From: Ramlibacter rhizophilus
GTDB lineage: Bacteria; Pseudomonadota; Gammaproteobacteria; Burkholderiales; Burkholderiaceae_C
Direction of reading: 5' to 3'
DNA: 64,000 nucleotides
Assembly (NCBI RefSeq): GCF_004681965.1
Contig: NZ_SMLL01000006.1
Span: 186,001 to 250,000, forward strand
Under the pieces are notes generated by a model. The model did no database searches, was not told where the DNA came from, and worked only from the letters and a program-made list of their open reading frames with translations. Both the position numbers and the translations under genes were made by a program. Shown in pieces: positions 29,415 to 39,302 of this stretch (position 1 is the first letter of the stretch; each line of letters starts with the position of its first letter).

Positions 29415-30067
29415 GAGGCGGGCTCGCGCGATCCGGCCGGGGCGATGAGGCCGCGCACCCGGCCGTCAAGCTGCAGCACGCGGTCGCCGTGCTGGTAGTT
29501 GAGGCGGTCGGCGGTGAAGCGGTCTTCTCCGCGCTGCAGCACCACCGGCTGCTCGGAGGTCAGTCGATCCGTGTCCAGGAAGGCGTGCAGGTGCTCGCCA
29601 CTGATGCGCATCTGGGGTTGCAGGCGGCCCTGCGCGTCGCGGCTGGCTTCGCGCGTGACCACGGCGTTGCCGAAGAGCTGCACCTGGCTGCCGTCGCCGG
29701 TGGTCAGGCCGCGCCGGGCCGTCGCCACCGTGAGTTCGCCGCGTTCGTTGAAGGCGCGAACGCGCGGGTTGTCGATTTCCAGCGTGTCGGTGTCGGGGTA
29801 GTGGCGCGCCTCGCTGCCGAAGATCTCGCTCTTGAGGCGGCCGGCGGCGTCGAAGTTGCGCACCGCGAAGCGCCGCATGAAGTAGTCCGGCTCGTGCGTG
29901 GCGGCGGCGGGCGTGGGCGGCGGGCCGAAGGTGGGCGTGTTGCGCACCAGCCAGTAGCTGCCCAGCGCCATGAGCGCCATCAGGAGCACGGGCAGGTAGA
30001 CGGCGACGCGGTCCGCGAGCCTGCGGACCGTGGCGACGCCGCGCTGCACGGGCGCGCCGGCCTTCAA
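29411..30067 (-). CDS. lptC: LPS export ABC transporter periplasmic protein LptC
   Basis: A 218-residue bitopic protein. An N-terminal membrane helix (YLPVLLMALMALGSYWLV) is followed by a periplasmic LptA/LptC-type beta-jellyroll with PDYFMRRFAVRNFDAAGRL and RLTSEQPVVLQRGEDRFTA. LptC passes LPS from the LptBFG transporter to LptA. It starts 4 bp inside the end of kdsC. The lptA and lptB genes do not follow here; an SDR gene takes that place. Confidence 0.9.
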   Translation of the reverse strand: MKAGAPVQRGVATVRRLADRVAVYLPVLLMALMALGSYWLVRNTPTFGPPPTPAAATHEPDYFMRRFAVRNFDAAGRLKSEIFGSEARHYPDTDTLEIDNPRVRAFNERGELTVATARRGLTTGDGSQVQLFGNAVVTREASRDAQGRLQPQMRISGEHLHAFLDTDRLTSEQPVVLQRGEDRFTADRLNYQHGDRVLQLDGRVRGLIAPAGSREPAS

Positions 30068-30606
30068 CGGTAGCTCTCCAGCAGCTCGGCGTAGCGGCCG
30101 CTGGCCACCAGCAGCAGGTCGCAGAACTCGCGCGCGGCGCCCTGCCCGCCGCGCGCACCGGTGACGTGCCGCGCGAGCGCCTGGACCTCCACGTGCGCGT
30201 TGGCAGGCGCGGCGGCGAAGGTGCAGCGCCGCAGCACCGGCAGGTCAGGCCAGTCGTCGCCGATGGCGGCCGCCTCGTTCCAGCCGAAGCCCAGCGCCTG
30301 CAGGGCACTCTCGGCGGCCGGCGCCTTGTATTCGACGCCGAAGTAGGCATGCACCACTCCCAGCGCGGCGAGCCGCTCGCGCAGCGGCGGCGAGTCGCGC
30401 CCGGTGATGACCACCGGTACGATGCCGGCGCGCTGCAGCAGGATGAGGCCCAGGCCGTCGGCAATGTGCAGGCGCTTGAACGACTCGCCTTCGGCACCGA
30501 GGTAGAGGCCGCCGTCCGTCAGCACGCCATCGACGCTGAAGAAGGCGACGCGCACGCCCTGCGCCGCCAGGAGCAAGTCGGGTGCGAAGTACTGCGCGGG
30601 CGCCAT
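30064..30606 (-). CDS. kdsC: KdsC-like HAD phosphatase with the nucleophile Asp replaced by Ser
   Basis: A 180-residue protein that follows KdsC, the 3-deoxy-D-manno-octulosonate-8-phosphate phosphatase, along its whole length: DGVLTDGGLYL, HIADGLGLILLQRAGI, VITGRDS and GDDWPDLPVL. The DxD motif, normally DVDGV with the first Asp as nucleophile, reads SVDGV here (Ser24, Asp26). The AGC codon differs from an Asp codon at two bases, so a single read error does not explain it. Phosphatase activity is doubtful; either another phosphatase substitutes or the protein has another role. It sits 11 bp after kdsD. Confidence 0.85.
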   Translation of the reverse strand: MAPAQYFAPDLLLAAQGVRVAFFSVDGVLTDGGLYLGAEGESFKRLHIADGLGLILLQRAGIVPVVITGRDSPPLRERLAALGVVHAYFGVEYKAPAAESALQALGFGWNEAAAIGDDWPDLPVLRRCTFAAAPANAHVEVQALARHVTGARGGQGAAREFCDLLLVASGRYAELLESYR

Positions 30607-30617
30607 GGACAGGACGC

Positions 30618-31634
30618 TCAGATGACCTTGGCGCGCATCAGGTCGTTGCTGTTGACGGCGCCGCACAGGCGGTCCTGGGCATCGACCACGAGCACGCTGG
30701 TGATGCGGTACTGCTCCATCAACTCGGCCGCCTCGACCGCCAGCGTGTCCATGCGAATGGTGCGCGGGTTCGGGTGCATGACCTCGCGTGCGCGCAGGGC
30801 GCGCAGGTCGGCGCCCTTCTCGATCAGCCGGCGCAGGTCGCCGTCGGTGAAGATGCCCAGGACGCGGCCTTCGGCATCGACGATGGCCGATGCGCCCAGG
30901 CCCTTCTTGCTCATCTCGCGCATCAGCTCGGAAAAGCCCGCGTCGGGCCCGACGCGCGGGACCTGGTCGCCCGAGCGCATCACGTCCGACAGCAGCGTGA
31001 GCAGCTTGCGCCCCAGCGCGCCGCCGGGGTGCGAACGCGCGAAGTCCTCCTGGCGGAAGCCCCGCGCATCGAGCAGCGCCACGGCGAGCGCGTCGCCCAG
31101 CGCGAGCTGGGCGGTGGTGCTGGCGGTGGGCGCGAGGTTGAGGGGGCAGGCTTCCTTTTCCACGCCGCTGTCCAGCACGATGTCGGCGTGGCGGGCGAGG
31201 GTGGACTGGGCCCGGCCGGTGATCGCCACCAGGGGCGCGCCCAGGCGTTTGAGGAGCGGCAGGATGGCCGTGAGTTCGTCGCTCTCGCCGCCGTTGGAGA
31301 TGGCCAGCACGAGATCGACCGGCTTGATCATGCCCAGGTCGCCGTGGCTCGCCTCGGCCGGGTGGACGAACATGGCCGCGGTACCGGTGGAGGCCAGGGT
31401 GGCGGCGATCTTGCGGCCGATATGCCCACTCTTGCCCATGCCCATGACCACCACCCGCCCGCGCACATCGAGCATGGCCTGCACGGCGCGGCTGAAGGCT
31501 TCGCCGGTGCGCTGCTTCAGGCCCAGGACGGCGGCTGCCTCGATGTCGAAGGTCTCATGGGCGAGCCGGATGGCGCGGGACGGATCAAAGCTGGCAGGCG
31601 TATCGGAAGCAGGCGCGGCGGGCATGGCCGCCAT
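30618..31634 (-). CDS. kdsD: D-arabinose-5-phosphate isomerase KdsD/KpsF
   Basis: A 338-residue enzyme converting ribulose-5-phosphate to arabinose-5-phosphate, the precursor of Kdo. The SIS domain (residues ~45-180) has VVVMGMGKSGHIGRKIAATL and SNGGESDEL, and SHPGGALGRKLL lies before two CBS domains (residues ~210-335). It is the first gene of kdsD-kdsC-lptC-SDR and divergent from the Kef-type antiporter gene, with 68 bp between their starts. Confidence 0.94.
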   Translation of the reverse strand: MAAMPAAPASDTPASFDPSRAIRLAHETFDIEAAAVLGLKQRTGEAFSRAVQAMLDVRGRVVVMGMGKSGHIGRKIAATLASTGTAAMFVHPAEASHGDLGMIKPVDLVLAISNGGESDELTAILPLLKRLGAPLVAITGRAQSTLARHADIVLDSGVEKEACPLNLAPTASTTAQLALGDALAVALLDARGFRQEDFARSHPGGALGRKLLTLLSDVMRSGDQVPRVGPDAGFSELMREMSKKGLGASAIVDAEGRVLGIFTDGDLRRLIEKGADLRALRAREVMHPNPRTIRMDTLAVEAAELMEQYRITSVLVVDAQDRLCGAVNSNDLMRAKVI

Positions 31635-31702
31635 TGTACGAACGCGTCCTTGGCTTGGCGGCGGATCGCCGGCGCAACAGCGGCAGCTTACGATCCCCCT
31701 CC

Positions 31703-33682
31703 ATGGACACGCTGGAACTCACGCTGCTGTACCTGCTCGCCGCGGTGGTGGGCGTGGTCGCGTGCCGTTCCCTCAAGCTGCCGCCCATGCTGGGCTACCT
31801 GGTGGTGGGGGTGATGATCGGGCCCAACGCGCTGGGCTTCGCCGAGAACTCCGATGCCGTGCGGCACCTGGCCGAGTTCGGCGTGGTGTTCCTCATGTTC
31901 GTCATCGGCCTGGAGTTCAACCTGCCCAAGCTGCGCGCCATGCGGGCGCACGTATTCGGGCTGGGCCTGTTCCAGGTGGTGCTGACCATCGCGCTGGCCA
32001 GTGCCGGCATGCTGCTGCTGCCCGCCTTCGTGCGGGTGCCGCAGGTGAGCTGGCAGACCGCCATCGCCCTGGCCGGTGCGCTCGCCATGAGCAGCACGGC
32101 CATCGTGGTCAAGCTCATGGCCGAGCGGCTGGAACTGGAGACCGAGCACGGCAAGCGCGTGATGGGCGTGCTGCTGTTCCAGGACCTGGCCGTGGTGCCG
32201 CTGCTGGTGCTCATTCCCGCCCTGGGCAGCAAGCCCGAGGCCTTGCTGGGCGCCTTGACCCTCGCCTTGCTGAAGGCGACCGTGCTGATCGCGCTGCTGC
32301 TCACGGGCGGCCAGCGCGTGATGCGCTGGTGGCTCACGCTGGTGGCGCGGCGCAGGAGCGAGGAGCTGTTCGTCCTCAACCTGCTGCTGATCACGCTGGG
32401 CCTGGCCTGGCTCACGGAGCTGGCCGGCCTGTCGCTGGCCCTCGGGGCCTTCATCGCCGGCATGCTGATTTCCGAGACGGAGTACAAGCACCAGGTGGAG
32501 ACCGACATCCGGCCCTTCCACGACATCCTGCTGGGCCTGTTCTTCATCACCATCGGGATGATGCTGGACTGGCGCTGGGTGGCGCAGCGCTGGGGACTGG
32601 TGGCAGTGCTGGTCACCATGCCGGTGCTGTTCAAGCTGGGCCTGGTGACGCTGCTCTCGCGCGGGCTCGGCGCCTCCATGGGGGTGTCCCTTCGCACCGG
32701 CCTGTACCTGGCGCAGGCGGGCGAGTTCGGCATCGTGCTGCTCACGCTGAGCCAGCAGAACGGCCTGCTGAGCCCGGCCCTGTTCAACCCCATCCTGGCG
32801 AGCATGGTGCTGTCCATGCTGGCCACGCCCTTCATCATCATGGGGAGCAACGCCATCGTGATGAAGCTGGTCTCCAGCGAGTGGCTGCAGCAGTCCCTGC
32901 AGATGACGAGCATCGCGCGCCGCGCCATCAACACCAGCGGCCACGTGATCATCTGCGGCTACGGTCGTACGGGCCAGACGCTGGGCCGCATGCTGGAGCA
33001 CGAAGGCATTCCCTACATCGCGCTGGACCTGGACCCCGACCGCGTGCGGCAGGCGGCCGCCGGCGGCGACTCGGCGGTGTTCGGCGACGCCTCGCGCCTG
33101 CAGGCCCTCATGGCCGCGGGCCTGGCACGCGCCAGCGCGGTGGTGGTGACCTACCTGGACGTGCCCGGCGCCATGAAAGTGCTCGCGGTGTCCCGCGCGC
33201 ACGCGCCGCAGGTGCCGGTGATCGTGCGCACCCAGGACGACCGCGAGCTGGACAAGCTGCAGGCCGCGGGTGCCGCGGAGGTCGTGCCCGAGGCCCTGGA
33301 AGGCTCGCTCATGCTGGCCAGCCATGCGCTCGCGCTGGTGGGCGTGCCGATCCGCCGCGTGATCCGCATCGTGCAGGAGCAGCGCGATGCCCGCTACAAC
33401 CTGCTGCGCGGCTACTTCCACGGCGCCGACGATCCGCCCGACGACCCGGGCGCCGAGCGCCTGGCCACCGTGACGCTGCCCCGGGGGGCGAGCGCCAACG
33501 GGCGACGGCTGGGCGAGCTGGCCCTGCACGGACTGGGCGTGCGCGTGCTGAGCCTGCGGCGCGGCGGCGGCCGCACCCTCGAGCTGCGGGACGACCTCGC
33601 GCTGCAGGACGGGGACACCCTGGTGCTCAGTGGCCGCGCCGAACCGCTGGCGCTGGCCGAGGAGAAGCTCCTGGCGGTGTGA
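31703..33682 (+). CDS. CPA2-family Kef-type K+/H+ antiporter with RCK domain
   Basis: A 659-residue inner-membrane protein. About 12-13 transmembrane helices (residues ~1-385) belong to the Na+/H+ exchanger fold. A TrkA-N/RCK nucleotide-binding domain follows (VIICGYGRTGQTLGRMLEH, about residues 412-530), then a C-terminal TrkA-C domain. This is the KefB/KefC layout that couples K+ efflux to proton entry and is gated by cytosolic ligands. No KefF/KefG-like ancillary gene is adjacent. ATG at 31703 gives the normal N-terminus. Confidence 0.9.
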   Translation: MDTLELTLLYLLAAVVGVVACRSLKLPPMLGYLVVGVMIGPNALGFAENSDAVRHLAEFGVVFLMFVIGLEFNLPKLRAMRAHVFGLGLFQVVLTIALASAGMLLLPAFVRVPQVSWQTAIALAGALAMSSTAIVVKLMAERLELETEHGKRVMGVLLFQDLAVVPLLVLIPALGSKPEALLGALTLALLKATVLIALLLTGGQRVMRWWLTLVARRRSEELFVLNLLLITLGLAWLTELAGLSLALGAFIAGMLISETEYKHQVETDIRPFHDILLGLFFITIGMMLDWRWVAQRWGLVAVLVTMPVLFKLGLVTLLSRGLGASMGVSLRTGLYLAQAGEFGIVLLTLSQQNGLLSPALFNPILASMVLSMLATPFIIMGSNAIVMKLVSSEWLQQSLQMTSIARRAINTSGHVIICGYGRTGQTLGRMLEHEGIPYIALDLDPDRVRQAAAGGDSAVFGDASRLQALMAAGLARASAVVVTYLDVPGAMKVLAVSRAHAPQVPVIVRTQDDRELDKLQAAGAAEVVPEALEGSLMLASHALALVGVPIRRVIRIVQEQRDARYNLLRGYFHGADDPPDDPGAERLATVTLPRGASANGRRLGELALHGLGVRVLSLRRGGGRTLELRDDLALQDGDTLVLSGRAEPLALAEEKLLAV

Positions 33683-33700
33683 GCAGGGCGTCGCGCCGGC

Positions 33701-35083
33701 CTACTTGCCGATGCAGAAGCTGGAGAAGATGACGCCCAGGAGGTCGTCGGCGCTGAACGCCCCGGTGATCTCGCCCAGCGCGTTCTGCGCCAGGCGCAGT
33801 TCCTCGGCCAGGAGGTCCAGCGCCAGCGCCTCGGGCGCGAGATGGGCCCCGGCCGCGCGCAGGTGCTCGCCCACGCGCTGCAAGGCCTGCACGTGCCGCT
33901 CGCGCGCGATCCACACGCCCTCGGGGCTCGCCTGCCAGCCGGCCACGTCCAGCAGGCGACGGCGCAAGCCGTCCAGGCCCAGGCCCGTGCGGGCCGACAG
34001 CGGCAGGCCTTCGAGGGCCTGGCCCTCCGCGGGCGCCAGCAGGTCCTGCTTGTTCCAGACCTCGATCACCGGCACGCCCTGCGGGAGGTGGGCCCGCAGG
34101 CGCTCGCGGATGCGGGCATCGCCGGCCTGCCAGTCGGCATCGGCGCGGCGCGAGGCGTCGTGCAGGAACAGCACGGCGTCGGCTAGCGCGATCTGAGCCC
34201 AGGCCCGCTCGATGCCGATGCGCTCGACCGGGTCCTCGCTCTCGCGCAGGCCCGCCGTGTCGATGACGTGCAGCGGCACGCCCTCGATCTGGATCGACTG
34301 GCTCACCACGTCGCGCGTGGTGCCCGCAATCGGCGTGACGATGGCCAGTTCGGCGCCGGCCAGCGCATTGAGCAGCGAACTCTTGCCGGCATTGGGTTGC
34401 CCGGCGATGACGACCTTGAGGCCTTCGCGCAGCAGGGCACCCTGGCGCGTGCGTTCGAGCACGGCGCGCAGCCGCTCCTGCAGCCGGGCGAGCTGCCCCA
34501 CGGCGTCGGACTGCTGCAGGAAGTCGATCTCCTCCTCGGGGAAATCGAGCGTGGCCTCCACCAGCATGCGCAGCTGCACCAGCTGCGCCAGCAGCGCATC
34601 GACCTCGCGCGAGAACTCGCCCGACAGCGACCGGCTCGCGCTGCGCGCCGCGGCCTCGGTGCTCGCGTCGATGAGGTCGGCGATGGCCTCGGCCTGCGCC
34701 AGGTCGATCTTGTCGTTGAGGAAGGCGCGCTGCGTGAACTCGCCGGGCTGCGCCACGCGCAGCCCGGCCTCCCGCCCGGCCTCCAGGCAACGCGCGAGGA
34801 GCAGCTGCAGCACCACCGGGCCGCCGTGCGCCTGCAGCTCCAGCACGTCTTCGCCGGTGTAGGAGTGCGGGCCGGGGAAGTACAGCGCGAGCCCCTGGTC
34901 GATGGGGCGGCCGGCCTCGTCCAGGAAGGGAAGGTAGCGGGCTTCGCGCGGGGCCAGGGCGCGGGCGCAGACCGCCTGCATCACCGCCGCGACGGCAAGA
35001 CCGGAGACGCGCACGATGCCCACCGCACCCCGCCCCGGGGCGGTGGCGATGGCGGCGATGGAGTCGTCCCGGTGGGTCAGCAT
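33701..35083 (-). CDS. mnmE: tRNA modification GTPase MnmE
   Basis: A 460-residue GTPase that, with MnmG, installs the 5-carboxymethylaminomethyl-type modification on wobble U34 of tRNAs. The N-terminal tetrahydrofolate-binding domain ([20 protein letters not shown]) is followed by the G domain: G1 [10 protein letters not shown]2 [10 protein letters not shown]3 DTAG and G4 NKQD. The C-terminal FCIGK motif is present. ATG at 35083 is the canonical start. It is last in the rpmH-rnpA-yidD-yidC-mnmE block. Confidence 0.96.
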   Translation of the reverse strand: MLTHRDDSIAAIATAPGRGAVGIVRVSGLAVAAVMQAVCARALAPREARYLPFLDEAGRPIDQGLALYFPGPHSYTGEDVLELQAHGGPVVLQLLLARCLEAGREAGLRVAQPGEFTQRAFLNDKIDLAQAEAIADLIDASTEAAARSASRSLSGEFSREVDALLAQLVQLRMLVEATLDFPEEEIDFLQQSDAVGQLARLQERLRAVLERTRQGALLREGLKVVIAGQPNAGKSSLLNALAGAELAIVTPIAGTTRDVVSQSIQIEGVPLHVIDTAGLRESEDPVERIGIERAWAQIALADAVLFLHDASRRADADWQAGDARIRERLRAHLPQGVPVIEVWNKQDLLAPAEGQALEGLPLSARTGLGLDGLRRRLLDVAGWQASPEGVWIARERHVQALQRVGEHLRAAGAHLAPEALALDLLAEELRLAQNALGEITGAFSADDLLGVIFSSFCIGK

Positions 35084-35116
35084 GGGCGCGATGGTACGTG
35101 GGCCAGCAAACGACAA

Positions 35117-35134
35117 GGGCCGCTTGCGCGGCCC
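35117..35134 (-). terminator. Weak hairpin between yidC and mnmE
   Basis: A 7-bp GC-rich stem (GGGCCGC with GCGGCCC) and TTGC loop lies between yidC and mnmE. No proper T-run follows, so it may only attenuate read-through. Confidence 0.4.
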
Positions 35135-35154
35135 CTGGCTTGCTGCTTCGAGGT

Positions 35155-36846
35155 TCAGCGGAACTTGGGCAGGTTGAACTGCGGCGGCACGCCCATGCGC
35201 GTGTTGATCAGCCACTGCTGCGCGATCGACAGCACGTTGTTCGTGATCCAGTACAGCACCAGGCCGGCCGGGAAGAAGAAGAACATGACCGAGAAGATCA
35301 GAGGCATGAACCACATCAGCTTGGCCTGCATGGGATCGGGCGGCTGCGGGTTCAGCGCCGTCTGCAGCAGCGTGGTCAGCGCCATCACCAGCGGCAGGAT
35401 GAAGAAGGGATCGGGCGCGGACAGGTCATTGATCCAGAGGATCCAGGGCGCGTTGCGCATCTCCACGCTGGACAGCAGCACCCAGTACAGCGCGATGAAC
35501 ACCGGGATCTGCACCAGGATCGGCAAGCAGCCGCCGAGCGGGTTGACCTTCTCCTCGCGGTAGATGCGCATCATCTCCTGCTGCATCTGCTGCGGGTTGT
35601 CCTTGAAGCGCTCGCGCATCTGCATGACGCGCGGGTTGATGGCCTTCATCTTGGCCATGCTTTCATAGCCCTTGGCCTGCAGCCAGTAGAAGGCGATCTT
35701 GATCACCAGCACCAGCGCCACGATGGACCAGCCCCAGTTGCCGATGAAGGCGTGCAGCTTGTCCAGCAGCCAGTACAGCGGCTTGGCCAGGATGGTGAGC
35801 CAGCCGTAGTCCTTGACCAGGTCCAGGCCCGGGGCAACCTGCTCCAGCATCTTTTCCTGCTGGGGCCCCGCGAAGAGCACGGGCGTGAGGGCCTGGCTCG
35901 CGCCTGCGGCCACGGGCTCCATGGGCGCGATCATGCCGGCGGCGTAGAGGTTGCTGTCCACCTTGCGCATGAAGAAGTCGCGCTGCACGCCCTGCGGCAG
36001 GATCCAGGCGCTGGCGAAGTAGTGCTGCACCATGGCGATGTAGCCATCGCTCGCCTGCTTCTGGAAGTCGGCCTTGTTCTTCTCGATGTCCTCGAAATCG
36101 ATCTTCTGGTACTTGCTCTCGTTGGTGTAGACCGCAGGACCCGTGAAGGTCGAATAGAACGACGACTCACCGGGCAGCGGGTTGCCGTCGCGCACCAGCT
36201 GCACGTACAGCTGCGGCGCCACCGGCTGCTCACCCGCGTTGATCACCTGGTGCTGCACCGGGATGTCGTAGGAGCCGCGTGCGAGCGTGTAGGTCTTGAC
36301 CAGCTTGACCCCGTTCTTCACCGGCGACTCGAAACGCACCACCAGCTGGTCGGCGCCGGGCCGCAGCTCCCGGTCGCCGCTGAAGGTCATGGGCGTCTTG
36401 TGGTTGGGGAAGTCGCCCCCGATCAGTCCGCTCTGGGCCACGTACACGCGGTTGCTGCTCTGTTCCAGCAGCACGTAGTCGCCGCCCTTGCCGCCCGCCA
36501 CGGAGTCGGCCGCGTGCTTCAGGAATTCGGCGCGCACCAGCGACCCGCCCTCGGTGTCGAAGCTCAGGCGCAGCACGTCGGTGGTCACGGTGACCAGCTC
36601 GCGGGCGGGCGCCGGGGCCAGGTCCACCGGCGGCGTGGCCATGCCGGCAGGTGTGCTCGGGGTCGGCAGTGCCGCGTCGCGCCCGGCCACCGGAGCGGAC
36701 GTCGGCGTGCTGGGTGCCGGTGCCGTTGCCGCGGGGCGCGGAAAGAACGTCGCCTCCCGGCCCTGGTGGATCTGCCACTGGTCCCAGAGCATGACCAGTG
36801 AAAAGCCGAAGACTACCCAGAGAATCGATCGACGAATGTCGTTCAT
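35155..36846 (-). CDS. yidC: Membrane protein insertase YidC
   Basis: A 563-residue inner-membrane insertase. An N-terminal anchor helix ([17 protein letters not shown]) precedes an Ala/Pro/Thr-rich linker, the periplasmic P1 domain (residues ~100-345) and the conserved C-terminal 60KD_IMP domain with five helices (about 370-555). It inserts and folds membrane proteins with or without SecYEG. It overlaps yidD by 4 bp, and the order rpmH-rnpA-yidD-yidC-mnmE is the conserved origin-proximal arrangement. Confidence 0.97.
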   Translation of the reverse strand: MNDIRRSILWVVFGFSLVMLWDQWQIHQGREATFFPRPAATAPAPSTPTSAPVAGRDAALPTPSTPAGMATPPVDLAPAPARELVTVTTDVLRLSFDTEGGSLVRAEFLKHAADSVAGGKGGDYVLLEQSSNRVYVAQSGLIGGDFPNHKTPMTFSGDRELRPGADQLVVRFESPVKNGVKLVKTYTLARGSYDIPVQHQVINAGEQPVAPQLYVQLVRDGNPLPGESSFYSTFTGPAVYTNESKYQKIDFEDIEKNKADFQKQASDGYIAMVQHYFASAWILPQGVQRDFFMRKVDSNLYAAGMIAPMEPVAAGASQALTPVLFAGPQQEKMLEQVAPGLDLVKDYGWLTILAKPLYWLLDKLHAFIGNWGWSIVALVLVIKIAFYWLQAKGYESMAKMKAINPRVMQMRERFKDNPQQMQQEMMRIYREEKVNPLGGCLPILVQIPVFIALYWVLLSSVEMRNAPWILWINDLSAPDPFFILPLVMALTTLLQTALNPQPPDPMQAKLMWFMPLIFSVMFFFFPAGLVLYWITNNVLSIAQQWLINTRMGVPPQFNLPKFR

Positions 36847-37112
36847 GTGGACGAATCAGGTTGAGTGAAAGTGGCCAGGCGCCGGAAAAGGCGTGGCGCT
36901 TGCGCGGGCACGGGATCATGCCCGCCGGCACACCAGGGGTGGCATCGCGCCAGGCGAGCCACCGTGAAATAGCTTCCGGCGCCCGCGCCGTGGCACTCGA
37001 GCGCCTCGAGGGCATAGGCGGAGCAACTGGGGGTGAAGCGGCAGCTCGATCCCAGCCACGGCGACAGCAACAGGCGATAGCCCTTGACCAGGCCGATCAG
37101 CACACGCTTCAT
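36843..37112 (-). CDS. yidD: Membrane protein insertion efficiency factor YidD
   Basis: An 89-residue protein with the strongly conserved YidD core: GYRLLLSPWLGSSCRFTPSC, then CSAYALEAL, and a final CHPWCAGGHDPVP. The family is small, membrane-associated and assists YidC-dependent insertion. Its start abuts the rnpA stop and its end overlaps the yidC start, so all three are tightly coupled. Confidence 0.95.
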   Translation of the reverse strand: MKRVLIGLVKGYRLLLSPWLGSSCRFTPSCSAYALEALECHGAGAGSYFTVARLARCHPWCAGGHDPVPAQAPRLFRRLATFTQPDSST

Positions 37113-37511
37113 TCAAGCCTCCCGAAAGAGTTGCTGCAGTTCCGCCCGCAGGGCCTTGCGCAAGGCCTCGGAGGTGGCGCTCGGAAAGCGGGTGCGGTCG
37201 AACCCGCAGCGCAATCTCACGACATGAGCCGCCACCGGCAATGCGGCGGATCCGTCCTGGGCCATGGCGAAGATCTGGCGCTTGATGGTATTGCGGGTCA
37301 CTGCGCGGCGTGCCCAGCGCTTGGGAATGACGGCACCGAGCCAGGGCGCCTGGACCGGAAAGAGCGCGGGCCGAGGATCGGAGGGAGATGCCGGAGAGGC
37401 CTCGAGCAGAACGCGGTGGAGGACGAAGTGGGTGGTCCGCGAAACGGTGCGGCCGCCCATCACCGCCTGGAACTGCGCCCGTGTCTTCAGGCGCTGCACC
37501 GGCGCGGTCAT
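37113..37511 (-). CDS. rnpA: Ribonuclease P protein component
   Basis: A 132-residue basic protein that assists the RNase P ribozyme in processing tRNA 5' ends. It starts LKTRAQFQAVMGGRTVSRT and carries the RNR-type signature as RAVTRNTIKRQIFA, with the central cleft strand GAVIPKRWARRAVTRN. The ATG at 37511 gives a normal length; a longer frame upstream would run into the rpmH 3' end. A stretch of ~15 residues after HRVLLEAS is Pro/Ser-rich, longer than in enteric RnpA. Confidence 0.94.
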   Translation of the reverse strand: MTAPVQRLKTRAQFQAVMGGRTVSRTTHFVLHRVLLEASPASPSDPRPALFPVQAPWLGAVIPKRWARRAVTRNTIKRQIFAMAQDGSAALPVAAHVVRLRCGFDRTRFPSATSEALRKALRAELQQLFREA

Positions 37512-37572
37512 GGCGACTTGCCGGCCCGCTTCGGGCGACCCGCCTGCTGCGTCCGCGCCGGGGCCGCGGTGC

Positions 37573-37707
37573 TCAGAGACCCAGGCGCTTGCGGCCCTTG
37601 GCGCGGCGGGCGTTGATGACTGCGCGGCCACCACGGGTCTTCATGCGAACCAGAAAGCCGTGCGTACGCGCGCGGCGCACTTTGGAAGGTTGGTAGGTGC
37701 GTTTCAT
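37573..37707 (-). CDS. rpmH: 50S ribosomal protein L34
   Basis: The 44-residue sequence [19 protein letters not shown] through [18 protein letters not shown] is unmistakable L34, a small basic protein of the large subunit. It heads the leftward block and is divergent from dnaA, the typical bacterial origin arrangement. Confidence 0.98.
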   Translation of the reverse strand: MKRTYQPSKVRRARTHGFLVRMKTRGGRAVINARRAKGRKRLGL

Positions 37708-37889
37708 GGTGACGTCTCGGGGAAACCCGCGATTATCTGCCAAAACGCTGAGGCCCGGCAAGCGTGAAGGGCATGGGCACCCGCTGCACAGCGGCCCATC
37801 CTGCTGGGCAATGTTGTGGATAAGCCCTTGATAAGTTAGACTTTCGCGTTTGCGCCGATCAACAATATCCACAGAAGCGACAAGCATTC
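37708..37889. promoter_or_regulatory. rpmH-dnaA divergent promoter region with DnaA boxes
   Basis: This 182-bp gap holds a perfect DnaA box (TGTGGATAA at 37815-37823, the complement of TTATCCACA) and a one-mismatch box (ATATCCACA at 37865-37873) 16 bp before the dnaA ATG. Boxes here are expected for autoregulation of dnaA, and they may belong to a bipartite origin with the dnaA-dnaN gap. Confidence 0.75.
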
Positions 37890-39302
37890 ATGAGTGAGGG
37901 GCCGCACCATTCAGCCACGCCCGGCGACCTGCTCGGCACCAGTCACAGCCTCTGGCAGGCCTGCACCGAGCAACTGGCCCAGGAACTGCCGGAGCAGCAG
38001 TTCAACACCTGGATCAAGCCCCTGTCCGTGCAGGTGGCCGAAGACTTCTCGAAGGTCACGCTCTTCGTTGCCAACCGCTTCAAGCTCGACTGGGTCCGCG
38101 CCCAGTACGCCGGCCGCATCGCCGCGCTGCTGGAGCGGCTCTATGGTCAACCCGTTCAGCTGGAGCTAGCGCTTGCTCACCGGGAAACGCCCGCCAAGAC
38201 GTTCGTCGCTCCCGCACGCGCGCCCGACGACGACGCTGCGCCCGCGGAAACCGCAGACCCCGTGGAAGACCCGGGTGCATTCAAGACCCGGCTCAACCCG
38301 GCCCTGACCTTCGACACGCTGGTCGAAGGAACAGCCAACCGCATGGCACGCGCCGCCGCCATGCACGTGGCCGGCATGCCGGGCCAGCTCTACAACCCGC
38401 TGTTCATCTACGGCGGCGTCGGCCTGGGCAAGACGCACCTGGTGCATGCGGTGGGCAACCGCCTGCTGGCCGACCGGCCGCAGTCCAAGGTTCTCTACAT
38501 CCACGCCGAGCAGTTCGTCTCGGATGTGGTCAAGGCCTACCAGCGCAAGACCTTCGACCAGTTCAAGGAGCGCTACCACTCGCTGGACCTGCTGTTGATC
38601 GACGACGTGCAGTTCTTCGCCAACAAGGACCGCACGCAGGAGGAGTTCTTCAACGCCTTCGAGGCGCTGCTGGCCAAGAAGTCGCACATCGTGATGACCA
38701 GCGACACCTACCCCAAGGGCCTGGCCGACATCCACGAACGCCTCGTCTCGCGCTTCGACTCGGGCCTCACGGTGGCCATCGAGCCGCCCGAGCTGGAAAT
38801 GCGCGTGGCCATCCTGATCAACAAGGCCCGGGCGGAGAGCGCCGAGATGCCGGAGGAGGTCGCCTTTTTCGTGGCCAAGAACGTGCGCTCCAACGTGCGC
38901 GAGCTCGAAGGTGCACTGCGCAAGATCCTGGCGTATTCGCGCTTCAACCAGAAGGAGATCTCCATCCAGCTCGCCCGCGAGGCGCTGCGCGACCTGCTGT
39001 CCATCCAGAACCGGCAGATCAGCGTGGAGAACATCCAGAAGACGGTGGCCGACTACTACAAGATCAAGGTTGCCGACATGTACAGCAAGAAGCGGCCCGC
39101 CTCCATCGCCCGGCCGCGGCAGATCGCCATGTACCTGGCCAAGGAACTCACGCAAAAGAGCCTGCCCGAGATCGGCGAGCTGTTCGGCGGGCGCGACCAC
39201 ACCACCGTGCTGCATGCGGTGCGCAAGATCGCCGGCGAGCGCCAGCAGCTGTCGGACCTCAACCAGCAGCTGCACGTGCTCGAGCAGACCCTCAAGGGTT
39301 GA
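37890..39302 (+). CDS. dnaA: Chromosomal replication initiator protein DnaA
   Basis: A 470-residue AAA+ initiator that binds DnaA boxes and melts oriC. Domain I (residues ~18-90, [18 protein letters not shown]) is followed by a variable acidic linker, the AAA+ domain with Walker [10 protein letters not shown] (175-183) and Walker B LLIDDVQF, and domain IV with the DNA-binding signature [15 protein letters not shown]. It is flanked on both sides by DnaA boxes and followed by dnaN and gyrB. Confidence 0.98.
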   Translation: MSEGPHHSATPGDLLGTSHSLWQACTEQLAQELPEQQFNTWIKPLSVQVAEDFSKVTLFVANRFKLDWVRAQYAGRIAALLERLYGQPVQLELALAHRETPAKTFVAPARAPDDDAAPAETADPVEDPGAFKTRLNPALTFDTLVEGTANRMARAAAMHVAGMPGQLYNPLFIYGGVGLGKTHLVHAVGNRLLADRPQSKVLYIHAEQFVSDVVKAYQRKTFDQFKERYHSLDLLLIDDVQFFANKDRTQEEFFNAFEALLAKKSHIVMTSDTYPKGLADIHERLVSRFDSGLTVAIEPPELEMRVAILINKARAESAEMPEEVAFFVAKNVRSNVRELEGALRKILAYSRFNQKEISIQLAREALRDLLSIQNRQISVENIQKTVADYYKIKVADMYSKKRPASIARPRQIAMYLAKELTQKSLPEIGELFGGRDHTTVLHAVRKIAGERQQLSDLNQQLHVLEQTLKG

